Assembly: GCA_947034885.2 (NCBI GenBank)
Contig: OX344751.2
Span: 4,836,001 to 4,900,000, forward strand
DNA from: Thuidium tamariscinum
Lineage: Eukaryota; Streptophyta; Bryopsida; Hypnales; Thuidiaceae
Direction of reading: 5' to 3'
Length of the DNA: 64,000 bases
A program made the translations under genes and the position numbers. Positions within the stretch are counted from its first letter, which is position 1. Every line of letters starts with the position of its first letter. The notes below the pieces were generated by a model that was given only the letters and a program-made list of their open reading frames with translations, was not told where the DNA came from and ran no database searches. Below are positions 23,079-36,790 of the stretch, piece by piece.

Positions 23079-26000
23079 ATGTGGGGGAGCATGGCGGAGT
23101 GGTTCACGTTCCTCTTGCGATGCTGCAAACGGCGTCGCCGACCCCGTGTTGTGCGTGTCCTTGACCCCGAAACTGAACACCGCGACAGTGGATTTCACCG
23201 CCCTCATCGCCGAACATACTATTACAGCATGTTCTCTGTTCGCCTGGCGATCATGGTATGTTTGCATCTGTATAAGCTTCCCTCCTTTCTTTTAATTCTA
23301 AATGAAGGTCTTCAAACGAAGGCCTGTGCCGACTGGCTGGCCATTATGTGCATCATATTATGTTCGTGGTTATCAGAGACGGTTGGAATTTGATAAATGT
23401 ATAGGCTTACTTCTACGGAGGGAATTGACGTCCACATGTGCAGGCATGCTTAAAATTTAGAGGATTGTTTGGAACTGGCTCTGACAAACTTAAGAACGAG
23501 CATTTTAATATCCAGCAGACCTTGATGGATTCTAATTTGGAGATGACATGGGATGTTTACATTCTGTGACAGATTATGTTGGCTATTCTGATAGCGTTGT
23601 TGACAATTTTAACGTGGCATTTCACCACGGTGTATACTACAAGGTCAATCAAGACCTTAGCTTATGACTTACGCACCGAGCTTCTCAACCGTCCTATTGC
23701 TCGCATGTGGAATTTACTAAACAGTACCGTTGAAGCTACCTTGAGTCAGGTTCAACTATCACAGTTTGTATTAGGGCAATATGCTCTTCCTATCAGCCCT
23801 GCTATGCAAATGGAGGTAAGTGCATCTACACAGCGCCTAGCTTTCTGTTTACATATACCACCACTGCAGGAGAAAACATGCGATGACACTTAGGAACGAA
23901 CTTATTAATTTTATATCCAATCTTTAGGATGTCGATGTCGATGTGTAAGGACTTTTGACGAATTGAGGTGCTTCGAGGAAAACCAAATCAATCGATCAAA
24001 TGTGTCGCTTATTCATTGCTTGAAGAACAGATGATGATCGTAATGTATTTATGCATTCTGCAGGCACACAAGACTATGCGTAATGTTACTTGGGCACTTT
24101 TTGTGAGTCGAAAATCCGTGAAGACCTTCACTATTGCCTATAGAAATGGCCAACTGCAAGCGTTTGATAGAGTTGCTGAGTCCAATGTAACCTCCTATGT
24201 ATACTCGAATCCTTTGAATGGCACCGCTTTGAATGGGGGAAACTTGACTAGTTCTTCACCTGCTCCTGCTCCTGCTCCTCCTGTAATTTGGTGGCCTGAT
24301 GGACCCCTGAATAGAAGCAATATTACGTGGTACTCGGAAACGGTTAATCCGTCTACCGGAATAGCAATTGCCCCTCCTGTTGTAACGGCTTCATATGATT
24401 TATTCCAGGATGTCGATGATGTGCTCGCACTGAAGAACTCGGAAGTTTCATGGCGCGTTACTGTAAATAATCTTTCCGAGACACCACTTTTATCAAGCGC
24501 AGCTCCGATTCGTCATCCGAGTTCAGGTACAATAGTGGCGTTGGCTGGCCTCACAACTGCACTCTCCAGTATAAATCAGTTCCTTCGAGAGCTCACTTCT
24601 TCTCACAGTGGGTATTTGTACTTGACAACACCGAAAGGTCAACTCTTAGCCTCATCCACAAATGCGTCCATGATAGACACCTCAACGCCAAGCAGAACTT
24701 TAGTGTTGGCTAATGAAACCAGTGACCCAGTCATAAGAGCTGGAGCTCAGTGGCTGAATGAGCACTATGGTTTTGAGGGGCTAGTGACAACTGTGGTTCA
24801 TGAAGAAAATGTCGTTCTGGAGGGTAAACGCTATTACATCGATACGTTTTCGTTGGTACTGCCCCGATTGGAGCTGGTAATGCATCCACGTTCTGTGTGA
24901 TCGTTTTTTCTCGTTTCGCTTTCCCATTCATTTAGAAATAATAAGAGAAAACTAAGGTATAAAAGCTTCAGAATTGAAATTCTTGTTAACCTGCCGTACG
25001 TACACATATTGTGTTAGTATTGCAACTTGTTTATTACACAGCGTTGTTATACTGTACCGAACGGAGTTTTTCAATATCTCTATAATACTTCGATAAGTAT
25101 GCTGTAAGAATTTTGACTTTTTTGCATTGATTTATATATTGCTTCGCAGGTTGGTGTGATTATCATACCAAGATCCTACGTAATGGGTGAAGTTGACCGA
25201 AGGGGAAAAGCCACGTTGGCTATCTTGATTGCAATTTCTAGCTGCATACTTCTTACCGGCTGCGTCTTTATCATTTTTTTTACAAGTGGCGTTTCTACCG
25301 AAATGAAATTGAGAGCTGAGTTAATCAACCATCTTGATGCAAGGAGACGGGCAGAGGCCTCAAGTAATTATAAGAGTCAGTTTTTAGCGAATATGAGGTA
25401 TTTTTTCTCCGAGCGCATTGTCGATGAATCTTCTTAGTGGCTTTGACTTGAGAATCTTACGGTTGAGACCTTAGAAGTTTAATTTTCGATGATGACGACT
25501 ACCCGAAGAAGGAACAGCTGTCGGTTTCTTGGGTACAAATTGGCATTCGTTAGGAGCTCTTTGCAAGCGAAGGACTGGAGCTTTTAAACATTCATTGTTG
25601 TTACTTTCTTTTGTGCAGCCATGAGCTTCGCACACCAATGGCTGCAGTGATAGGTCTCTTGGACATCCTTTTATGCGATGAATGTCTTTCCTCCGAGCAA
25701 GTTAACATGGTGTCTCAAATACGTCGCTGCTCTACTGCGCTCCTTCGTCTTCTCAACAACATTTTGGATATTAGCAAGGTGCTCTTTTGAGTCATCTGAA
25801 TGCTTGTAATGACTTTAGTTCCCAATGTAGAAACTGGGGAGAAAGGATATGAATACTGCTGTCAACTTGTGAGAAGTTTCAACTTTCAATGATGGACTCC
25901 GCTTGCTGTAGCTCGTAGCGGACATGCGGGTTCGTGAGTTCTCACAATGTCCATCTGTCTGTTTTATTGAAATCAGGTGGAGTCCGGCAAGCTTCTTCTT

Positions 26001-29000
26001 GAAACGGCCGATTTTGATCTCAACCGAGAACTCGAAGGGTTGGTGGACATGTTTTCAGTCCAATGTGTTGACCATGACATTGAGATTGTGCTGGACTTGG
26101 CTGGTAGGTCTTCCCGATAATCTTTTTGTGAAATATTGCTGTGAAGCTTCGGGAGTCAAGGATTCTGGGTTTTGAGCTGTCCGACAAGATTCATGGGATA
26201 TTAAGTTTTTATCATTCTTCAGGCTAAGTCAAAATGGAGCCAATTAATAACTTTTATGCACCCCAGATACAGGTTGTTTTTCGTAAAACGCAAGCTCAAT
26301 AGTAGGCATGTGCACATAGTCACTACCTCAAGTATGTATTAGCGGTATCAGATGGGCGTGAAAATTTCAGAACGTTTCTCACTTTTCCAAAACGTGCAGA
26401 TGATATGCCCCGGATGGTTAGCGGAGATTCCGCACGTACGGTGCAAATTTTTGCAAATTTGATTGCGAATTCTGTCAAATTTACTTCTGGTATGTTTGAT
26501 AACCTGCTTCGCATTTCCTTGTCTTCGTTTAGAGATTTGAGGACTTCTAAACGTCATATACAGGTTTGTATTCATTTTGGTTGTTCTATTGAACAGCAGG
26601 TCATGTGATACTGCGTGGTTGGTGCGGTTTTCCTAATATGTCGGGAACCGCAATAAGGAACGGATTACTGTTTGGGACGAACGATAGTTCGTGGGATCAG
26701 AGCAAGTCGAACCATGAATCAGCCGGAACTAACAACCACGAGCCGGGACAGTTTCTCCTGTGGTTTGAAGTGGAAGACACTGGATGTGGTATGGTCCAAC
26801 GTAACATCTTGTTACTGGGATACAGTATGATTATTAGCGGTGCGATCCAGGTCGTTGTTAAAGGTTACTTATTGTATAGTGCCAATGTCTGTCTTTTACT
26901 GACATGCTTACTGAATAAGTTATTGCCGTTGAGAAATGGCATGTAAGTAATACTATCTAATTGATGTGCGATGTTCATGGCAATATTCTTTTGATAGTTG
27001 GAAGTATTCTATATTCATATGTCCTGCTGCCTGTTGAAGAATCCACGAATAATTCTGCATCAGTCTCCGTTGCAATCCTGTTCTTACATCACGATTCCAA
27101 TTGCAGGCATTGATTCAAGCAAGTGGGAAGCTGTATTTGACAGTTTCGTGCAGGCAGATCCTTCCACTACAAGGACGTACGTAAATTTTCTAGTATTTCC
27201 CCGTTATAGTATACCAGCATAATCGTGACGGTCTTAGTTTTTCTGGAATGACTGACCTCGACTGCTGAAACTAATTCATTGATTTTTCACTTCAGGTATG
27301 GAGGAACAGGCCTTGGACTCTGTATAGTTCGTTCTTTGGTAAGTGGTCCATGTCCCACTGGATGGCGAATTTCATCAAAATGGCGAAATATCATTACTTT
27401 GACAGTTTTTACAGTTCAGATTGTGCAGTGTGAAATCAAAATCATGCATAGATTTTTGAAATCTATATTTGTCCTGGATTTCTAAAACCCATACGTGTCC
27501 TAAATGTTTCAGACTGTGCGGTCTGAAATCTAAAGCTGTTATAGATTTTTGAATCCATACCCACAGTAGATGTCAATTTTTAGTTCAGACCGCGCGGGCC
27601 AAAAATGGCATGTGGAATACCGCCATTTTAATAAAATTCGCCATCTGGGTAGTTGCTGGAGCGAATCATTGGTTTGCGAATGGTTTACTTTACTAAATCC
27701 GATTGTCACTTAAGACGAGTTTCTCATGGCAGGTTCGAAAGATGGGCGGAGATATAAAAATTGTCAAGAAGGAGGGACCTGGAACACTGCTGCGTTTTTA
27801 CCTTCTGTTTGGCCAACCGGTTGACTGCGAACTTGACATACCTCACATGTCTGTTCCTGCCGAGCTAGAGGATGCAAAGGTATACTGATACTACTTACTC
27901 GTCAAACCTATCAGATTGTACTTCCGTTCTTTGAACCTTTATGCTCTTTCTGGCTTGCTTACAGGCTTCAGCTGCCAATTGTTTAAATCAGCCTAGAATA
28001 GTATGGATTGCTAATAATCAGTGAATGTTTTGTGTGGCAGGTACTCCTTGCAATGAAAGGAGATGTGGGAAGAGGTACTCTCGCACAGTGGATGATGTAC
28101 AGAGGCCTTCATGTATATGAAGCTTCTGAGTGGGACGAAACAATCCAAGTTCTTCAAGAATTATTGGATGATCATCATAAAGACAGTTTGGAAAACGGCA
28201 CTGATTGTTCTGAGTTTGTTGCTCCCGTAGCAAACTCCAGAAAGGCTGGCCGACCGCCCGCAGCATCTCGTGATTGTAAGGAATTACCGGACGATGAAGT
28301 GAGTTTGGTTTCATCGGGAAATCTAGAGAAGTGGAAAATACAGAATTTTAAATTACTGGCTGTCCTTGACGCTGAACTTATACCTTGGTCAGAGGATACC
28401 AACCAAGTCGTATCCTTTCTGAGTGTGCTTGATGGATTTAGAGATCGGGGAATTATGATCTCTTGGCTTTTCTCACATGATACGCCGAATGCACTAAAGA
28501 CTCAGCTGCGGCGGACAGGTTATTCGCTCTCTGCAAATCAACCTTTGTACAAGTCAAAATTATTGCAATTATTGTCGTCTATGTTGGGCTGCGAGGAAAG
28601 AGGGAGCTCAAGGCATTCAAAGAGTGATCCTCAAGTTCCGCAAGTTATAAGCAGCAGTCGACGAAACTCGGGATACTTCGATGACATCAAGGCCGCTGCA
28701 ATGGATCGTCGTGAGTTGGTAAAGATTCAGTCACAGGTTTGTACCTTTCTTTCCATTCGATGTTATGTCTTGTAATTAAGCTTTGGGTTGCACCATGTTT
28801 TCTGTGTGCTTGCGACGATACTCAGTAAATTGCCGTGTATGATGAGGAAGGTGTGAAGAGAACACGCTTTGTGTTTCAAACGCAATAGCTATCATTTGTG
28901 GCATGCTAAACTACATTCAGGTGCCTTGCTGATGTATCTATCAAGTCTAATCGAGGTCTTCATATCTTACATCAGGTCCAGAGCAAGTTGGGGCTTACTG

Positions 29001-30568
29001 AGGCTAACAAGTCTCTGCCTAAAGTTCTAGAGATATGGCCTTCAAATGAACTGGCTCGCGTGAAGAGCATTCATCCAAGCGACTGGAAAATTGGTGAAAC
29101 AGGTCTTCCGTTGGACATAAATTCAGTGCATGTGAACTCAGAACACTTTCCTGTTTCTCGAAAGGATTTGGATCGTTCAGTGTCTGTCAACAGTGGACCA
29201 AGCTGCAGCGTTCATAGTTCAATTCCGTTACAGCTACCCGAGGAACAAGAATCCATCAACCTGAGTAATCTTGGTCCAGCAGCAAGTCCTGGCAGCTCGC
29301 CTAGTAATTCGAATGTTAGTTCTCCTGAGATTCGTATTGGGTCGATGAAATCATCCCATTCTGTTAGCACTGATTCTTTGACTTCAATTTTGCCGCTGGA
29401 TAAATCTGAAGGAGGGAGAGCTGATCATAATCATGTTGTGGACATCCCTCCTGTGCTGTCCGGTCTAGGGAATTATTCCCATTCAGAAACACCGGATGCA
29501 TCTGACAGTACTGAACAGGGAATCACGAGATCACAGGACTCGGGTACTGTTAGTGTCCATGATGTCAACAGCGAACCGGTAATTATTGGACGAATTACTG
29601 ATGAGGCTGTGAATGAGGATTCTCGAGCCATGCCTGAACAGCGGGATGGATCTGTCGAAGCTGACTCGAGATATGCTTCTAAATCTGAGACTCTTCTTCA
29701 TGCGGTCGGGAATCAAACGAACTCTGCGGGAGTTACATCAGAAAGTGTGATTGCGCCTGCATCGAGCTCTTCTTTGTCACGTCCGCATTCTGAAGTAAGA
29801 CCAAGTACGCGGAATTTTACAGCCAAAAAGCCACCCGCTAACCGACTAGGTCCCAGCAACGCACTTGCTGGAATTCGCATCTTGCTCGCAGAGGACACGC
29901 CTGTTTTGGCTAAGGTTGCGACTATTATGCTGGAGAAAATGGGAGCTCGGGTTGTTGCTGTAGCGGATGGCATACTAGCTGTTGAAACCATTGGCAGATC
30001 ACGCGGTGATCAAAGTGTTGTTAATTGCGAGGCACCCTCTACTCCGTCCGCGGTCGACCAGTTCGATCTAGTTCTCATGGACTGTCAGGTGAGCCAGACC
30101 AGAACTAGTAGTGCTTCAATTCGTTTACTTGTCATGTAATATAGTCTTTCCTCGAAGCTTCCTAACCAATTTGTGTTTCATTTTCACGATACAATTTGTG
30201 TGTTAAATATCTTGGCTTCCTCATTCTGAGTCTCTTCACTTTAAAATCCCAATTTTCCTTTTGTGTAGTCTGTCTGTTTCTTTGGCAGTTGGATCAATCC
30301 TTGTTGTTCGGCTCGTGTTCGAGATAACCTAAACTCTTGTCCTGATCAGATGCCTAGAATGGACGGATACGATGCAACAAAGGCCATTCGGAAAGCTGAG
30401 GAAGGCAAGGATTGGCATTTGCCGATTGTTGCATTAACTGCTCACGCGATGTCATCCGACGAAGCGAAGTGTCTGCAAGTGGGGATGGATGCTTATCTCA
30501 CGAAGCCCATTGATAGCAAGCTTATGGTGTCAACAATCCTTGGTTTGACCAAGAAGGATACAGTCTAA
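23079..30568 (+). CDS. AHK1: AHK1-type hybrid histidine kinase (14 exons, 1444 aa)
   Basis: Exons: 23079-23255, 23573-23815, 24064-24876, 25150-25397, 25619-25778, 25977-26103, 26400-26489, 26600-26788, 27107-27176, 27296-27338, 27733-27879, 28041-28736, 28976-30088, 30350-30568. An in-frame ATG at 22986 would add 31 residues; 23079 is a choice. Order: basic N-terminus, TM1 (about 52-80), a sensor loop of about 350 residues with many N-glycosylation sequons and a Pro-Ala run, TM2 (about 432-456), HisKA with phospho-His 495 (SHELRTPM), N box (about 607-614), G1 (DTGCG, 679-683), G2 (GGTGLGL, 708-714), a degenerate receiver-like segment from 770, a Ser-rich linker, and a true receiver with Asp1370, Thr1402 and Lys1424. 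The kinase core follows plant AHK1 (osmosensing) closely; Arabidopsis AHK1 is about 1200 residues, so this one is longer, mainly in linkers. Predicted membrane sensor that phosphorylates itself and passes phosphate via its own Asp to HPt proteins. Confidence 0.93.
27361..27645. mobile_element. MITE inside intron 10 of the AHK1-like gene
   Basis: The left end GATGGCGAATTTCATCAAAA with TGGCG is the inverted repeat of the right end CGCCATTTTAATAAAATTCG with CCATC. About 285 bp, inside the 394-bp intron between exons 10 and 11, which is longer than most introns in this gene. It also carries internal repeats (TTCAGACTGTGCGGTCTGAA-like motifs). No coding capacity. Confidence 0.7.
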
Positions 30569-32048
30569 GATTTTTTTGGGGGGTCGTCTCCACTGTATAT
30601 TTCTGTAGATTTAATGAGTGAGCTCGTGGAAACCGTATTTTCGAGCTGCTGAAGTCTTCAACCCGATCCCTTTTGACCTGGGTGATTGAAGCAGTTGACT
30701 TCCTAGTAGTCCAGAGTCTATTGCTTCAAATCTCTTGTTTCAGGGATCCACGCATAATTTAGTGTGGTAAAAGGAGAGCATCGTTGCATCCGGGTATTTT
30801 TACTGCCTGATGCATTGACATATATAACCATACAGATGGTCACGCTTTTTCCAAGTCGGTAAAGAATTTACCGTCTTGATCGTACCAGTGCTACATTGAC
30901 AGTGCTATTTTTGACAGTGCTACACTGTTCTACAGTCCAATGAGTGAACGTATACTTTCTTATACGGAGTATCTTCTAAGGAAGCCTGCGTCCATATACT
31001 GGACGACGCACAGTTTTGACCAAGCATTGCATCCGCTGTGTAGAACAGAATCTGTTCATCAAAATTTCCCTGAGAAGAGTGAGGACAAAGTGCAGTTTGC
31101 AATGGTAGTCCATGTTGCTTCATCAAGATTTTTGTACAAGGCTGATTATGTGTTGAGGTCTTGTTGAGAGGGAGAATTTTGTATATGGGTCATTGTAAGA
31201 AACACTTCACAATTTTGTCTTAAAAACATAGTTTTTTGGCATAGGATTGGCAGTCTTGTATGATCCTACCAGTACTGCACGTTTGCACTGCGCCTATCAA
31301 TGTTAGTTGTTGATTTCAGGCATTTGTAAATCTAAGCTGTTGATTTAGTATTATTTAGTACTACAGAGTACTATGAAGTACTACTCAGGCCACTAGGAGC
31401 AAAAAATAGTAGAAAAGGGGTCTGTGAACCTTTTTAATTTTAGTAATTCAAAAAAAATTCAAAAAATTATTTTTTTTAAATCCATTTTTCTGAAAAAAAT
31501 TGTATTCACATTGCAACAAAAAATTCCCCTATGAAAATTTTTCTCTCTTCACAGCTTTTGCGCAAAGGAAGGTCACTTTGACCCCATGTGTACAATAGAC
31601 ATGTTGCTAATTTCATAAAAACTCATCATCAATCCTTGAAATATTAGTAGACCTCCAACTTATCTAATTTGTGGCTTCAAATTTGAATTTTTGAGTCTAA
31701 AATAAGACTAAAAACCTCTAAAATGGCCAAAGTAGACACCCAGTTGGAGGTAGTTTAAAAATAGTAAACTAATTTCAAAAATTTTGAAAAAATTATGGAA
31801 CCTGTAAAACTTTTTTGTTCACCTTCATTCCAAATTTCAACTCAAAAAAACAAAAAGTGAAAAAATTATGAACAAAAAACTACATGTTGAAGATTAAGGG
31901 GGAAAAAAAAAGACAAGTGTTTCTTGCAATCACCCAAATCTGTTGGACAATTTTGAAGGCACGGCACCTCTTCTTAAGTACAGTGGCAGGGCTGCACTGT
32001 TGGAATGGTATCTTCATATATAAGGTAGAAGGATCTTAAATGGAGTGG
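30569..32048. other. 3' flank of the AHK1-like gene, then AT-rich DNA
   Basis: The first several hundred bases keep the gene-like composition and probably include the 3' UTR. A short direct repeat (GACAGTGCTA, about 30898 and 30914) is present. From about 31400 the sequence becomes AT-rich. No gene recognised. Confidence 0.45.
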
Positions 32049-32160
32049 GTTCTAAAATGGTGCCCTATCTTAAATGTACAGTACTTGTACATATTGCTTT
32101 TTCATAGCCTTCAACAGTGTACTAACAATGTACATTTTATCTAGGGCACCATTTTAGAGC
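32049..32160. mobile_element. 112-bp MITE, copy 2
   Basis: TIRs GTTCTAAAATGGTGCCCTAT and TAGGGCACCATTTTAGAGC; same length as 5264-5375. The interior shares AAATGTACA, TTTTTCATA and CAATGTACATTTTA phrases. Confidence 0.65.
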
Positions 32161-32169
32161 CCTATGTCC

Positions 32170-32350
32170 TTTCAACTTCAAAATTTGATACCTAATTCAA
32201 AAAAGCTCAGAAAAATATGAAACAACTTGGGTTAAATGTCAATTCTACTTATCTCTTAAGGAAAATTTACTGAAAAATATTTCTAGAAGTTTTACCTCCC
32301 TGAAATTCTGTTTCAGCCCTTAGATGATCCATTATAGCACCTCTTACCTT
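32170..32350 (+). repeat. Dispersed AT-rich module of about 190 bp
   Basis: Strong match to 14340-14525: ATGAAACAACTTGGGTTA, TCAATTCTACTT, GGAAAATTTACTGAAAAATA, TTTTACCTCCCTGAAATTCT. It abuts a 112-bp MITE. Confidence 0.6.
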
Positions 32351-35300
32351 ACCCCGTCAGTTTGGTAGTAAATGCAAATATGGGTAGCGCTTTGGAAAAA
32401 GGTAAATTTACTTTGACATGCAATCCATGCAATCCATGCAAGTTGACTAGTTTGAGTGTTGTGAATTTGCAAGCATGATTTCTCCTGCAATTTTGTGACC
32501 AATAATGATGATTTTTTTTCCCATTTGAAATAGACTCATGTGTGTGACACTCAAAAATTTTCATAGAGTTTTTTTGGAATCTTCTAGAGTTAGCAATGTG
32601 GCTGCAAATTTTAGTATGCAACCCTGCCCGAATTGGTCAACCCTCAAAACAACAAGGTCAACCCTTATGATCTTTAAAAATGTACTAAGATTTGGAATAC
32701 AACAAAAAAAATGACCTCAAAGAATATATCATAGGTATGCAACTCCTATATTATTTGGCTTTGATTATAATCACTTTTAATGCATTTTAATCTATTCTCA
32801 AAGTACATAATTTGCTTCAATGTAGGAAATTCTTGTAGCCCTTTTGACAAGGAATTCAAGAATATAATTATACATATGAAATGAATATTCTTTGAAGAAA
32901 ATAATAATACTAAAAATATAATTAAATGAATTTTTTAAATTCATGTATCATGGACCGAGCTACCCAACTTTGGGGGCTTTTTAATAAAAATTTAATTTTA
33001 ATTGGAAAGAACTTCTTGTATAGATTTTTGAAAACTATGTATAGGTTCTTCAATTCTTCATATATTGTGATTTTTTTTTTAAATGTATGTAATGCAACAT
33101 TTTCTAAATATAATTTCCTCTTAATTTGGCCTTCATCTAGCTTTTGGGTCTTTTTAATTTGATACAATTTTAACAAAAGACACCTTCAAAGTTGTTTTAA
33201 TGCCTATGATTCTTATATATAATATAAGAGTTGCATATCCAGGGAATATATATATATTTGTGTATGTATATAAAAACAAATATACAAGAATCATTGTAGG
33301 TAATTAAGACTTAAATATGTGAGATATAGGTATCTTTAGCATAATTGCATTGTAATTATAGAAAGATTTTGCACTATAAACACCTATACCATAGGTATGT
33401 AGTCTTTTAGACTAATGGGCTTACACTATTAGGTTCACAATTCACATAATAACAACCCTCCTTCCAAATAAAAATAGATTATATGACTTCATGGTTTAGT
33501 AAAGCTTTAAATGTATAGGGTCAAGATTGAAAGCTTCCTCAATTATAACAACTCATTCTCTTCATGTTTAATTCATAGCTCTTAGCCTTAGCATTCAATC
33601 CCAAACCTATTCTATGTACTTCTACTTCCTTAAATACATCCTTTTGCATTTATTGAAAATCTTTGTTACACCCTTATTCTTATCTTGATACCATCCTTGC
33701 ATTGACAATACAAACCTCACAACAATTAAATGTGATCTTTATTACTCAAATGTGGCATACATTTCCATTGACTTACAATTCTTTTCTACTTAAAAGACAA
33801 TCATTTATTCTTTGAAAGACATAAGAACAATTAGTGGATACAGAAATGTCTAGAATTATTTTTTAGTAGTTAAAGACTATTTAGAAAATATTGGTCTAAT
33901 ATAGTATGTCCAAAAACATCAATATTATTGACATGCTATCTAAAACTTCATTTGATCTCTTTACCAGAGCCTTAATGCAAAGTTATAGGATGATAGGTAA
34001 TATATAATAGATGCAACTTCTTTTGGAGGCAAAATAGTATTAGATTGTAGTGGAAAAAACAATTTGGTTAAAAAATGGTGACAACCTTTAAGATGTTTTT
34101 TGTCGAAAAACTTCAAACTAAAAAAACAAAAACTTAGATGAAATTGTCAAATCCTAGAAGAAAACAAAATCATGGATATCATGTGCTAAGGTGCAACCAC
34201 CTACAGCCAATCAAATAAGGTATTTTGAAACATGATCTAGATTAGTGGAAGATGAAGCAAATATTTTTAGAGGTGTAATGATAGAAATGATCAATGGGGA
34301 TTGCAAAAATATTGGTATTTTTTTCCCATAAGTTGAAATTACTATAGATTTTGAAAGGTAAAAATTGATTGACGTATAACCAATTTTTGGAGTCTTCTAA
34401 TTCCAATCTTTCAAAAAACTACTTTTCTACTTGCTACTTGCTAATTTTTTGCATACTACTTTGGAATATGGGTCATGAATTTTTAGTCCAAACTTTGAAA
34501 AAGAGCATTCTAGTTGTGGTTGAAAATACTGCATCAATATATGGATTGGTTATACAGTGCTAGTTGATTATAGGTTGTTCTACCTTATGTGGTAAAGTGA
34601 TATTTTTAAAATTAATGTGTGGATTAATGTTGAGATTTGAAGCACCACTATAACATTTTATATCAATATTTTGGTATGGTACTTCAAAAGAAATGAAACA
34701 AAATGCCTGGTGATTGATGATAACTTCAAAATACTAAAGGTGATTAGGGAACAAATGACCATCTTGTACAATGACAATGATCTATAATTGTGAATGACAA
34801 TTGCATTTCATAGAAAGATTTTGAGCACATGTCAAAAGAGAGATTTTTCTTCAAAATGCCATAAATAAAATTCATGAAAAATTTAAATATTGTGGAGGTT
34901 CACAATTTTCTTAGAGGTCAACCTTAACAAAAATATCATAACCTTGTAGATAGAGAGGAAAAATAAGCCTTATACATTATTTTATCCAATTAGAAGGGTA
35001 CAAAGTAAATCATATTGCAAAAATACTGTCACTTCAATTTTATTAATTTTTAAAATTTAAAATTTTGTAAAAATTAAAATAATTCATTAATATTTTACTT
35101 TGGCCAAATTTAAATAGTGGGATTTTTGGGTAAATTAGTGTCATGCTGACTATGTCATAAACTAGGATAAAGGTATTTTTACACAAGTTTCAATACTATA
35201 ATTCTTTCTTTTCACTTCAATTGTTATATAGTTTGTAAATGGCACTACACTACATGGTTATAAAGTCATAATTAAAATCTTTAGTGAATGATTGTGAATC

Positions 35301-36207
35301 TTTTTTAAAGTGCTCTAAATAAACATGCACCTAAAAGATATTTTAAGATTTCTTCAAGTCTCACTTTTAAAATTCATTATTAGTAGAAAGAATTCAAATT
35401 TTGATTTTGATTTTTTTAAATTTATGATTTTCATTTATAATCTACAACAAAAAATAACCTCATTATAATTTTGACTCTATCTTTGCACTTTGATTTAACC
35501 TAAAGAGAATGCTAAGGATTAAAAAAATTTGATGAAAAACTTTCAAAGAAATTATAGAACAATGAAGAATGCATTTAAGAATTGCAATAGTACTCATGAT
35601 TTAAGAATTTGATCATTTTTTATTAACTACCTTGGTAATAAGACCATGTACTTCTAGAATTTAGTAAAGAATTTGAAATCATTCTACAATATCAAAATTT
35701 TGGAGTTCATTTATAGTATATACTAGGGTGGTGATGCTCTCCAAGTTGTAATATTTCCCCTCCTTTAGTACATATACACCTTATGCATATACCCTATGGG
35801 ATAATGTTTAAAGGTTTAAGAAGCCCACTAATTTAGATTGCAATGTGGTTTTGTTGTATATTCAATATTCAAGGTGCAAAAATTGATAGATAAACCGATT
35901 ACAAAAGTTTGTATATTTTGTATTGAGCGAATAGCACATGGCACTTTCAATTTAAATCATTATTAATTCTCTTACATGTATCAAAAGTTGAAAAGTGGCC
36001 ATGTGTCGTATATACACGTTGTATTTGAACATGATGAAATTCAAATATTGAATTGACCTCTAAATGAAAAATGTTAGTTATTGAATTTTCTATCTACTAG
36101 TTTATGTCTTTTCATATTTTTATACATATTTATATTTTAAGAATGCTTCATATATTAAAAGTAAAATACAAGATTGTATATATGGTCCCTATCAAACCCT
36201 TAAGGAT
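32351..36207. other. AT-rich non-coding stretch
   Basis: No gene or RNA gene recognised. Frames up to about 90 codons are low-complexity and have no domains. A decayed transposon remnant cannot be excluded. Confidence 0.45.
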
Positions 36208-36790
36208 TACCCCCTAAAAGACCAAACAATGTTTTTTGCAACATAGCAATTTTGGGCAATTGACTATGAATGGAGGTTTTGTTTTGTTTTTCTTTGAAAT
36301 TTTCACACAACATGTACCCAAGGAGTAGCTTTAAGACCCAACAATTTTTATAGCTTCTGACTGCATGGTTCAAATGTTATTGTATGATATGTAATTTTCA
36401 TTGGCTAGTAGGCAATCTAAGCAATTAAAACAAATTCTTCAAAAATCCCTTTTTCTTATTTAATAAATATTTGAAATTAGTTTTTTAGATTTATATATAT
36501 TTGGAAAGCTTTGAATCATTTCATTTTGATTAATGAGATGAAAGTTATAAGAGTTTTAGTTTGTAGGTAGTTTGTAGGAAGTTATGGAATGTCTATTCTA
36601 TAATAAACTTTAAAATCCTTTATTTAATTTGATTTTTAATATTTATTAAATTTAATTTAAAAATTGGGTGTTGATTTTTTATTACAACATGATTACACTT
36701 ATTGGGATTGACATTTTTCAATTCTATAAATATATTGCTGACAATTTAGTATTTTGAATCATTATCTTTTTTTTCCTACTTACTATTTCT
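36208..36790 (-). repeat. Truncated copy of the 39304-40235 element, opposite orientation
   Basis: It starts at a TTACCCCCTAAAAGACCAAA end and continues with GCAACATAGCAATTTTGGGC, TGAAATTTTCACACAACATG, TGACTGCATGG, TGAGATGAAAGTTATAAGAG and GGGATTGACATTTTTCAATT, all matching the reverse complement of about 39700-40235. The far end of the element was not found. Confidence 0.65.
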
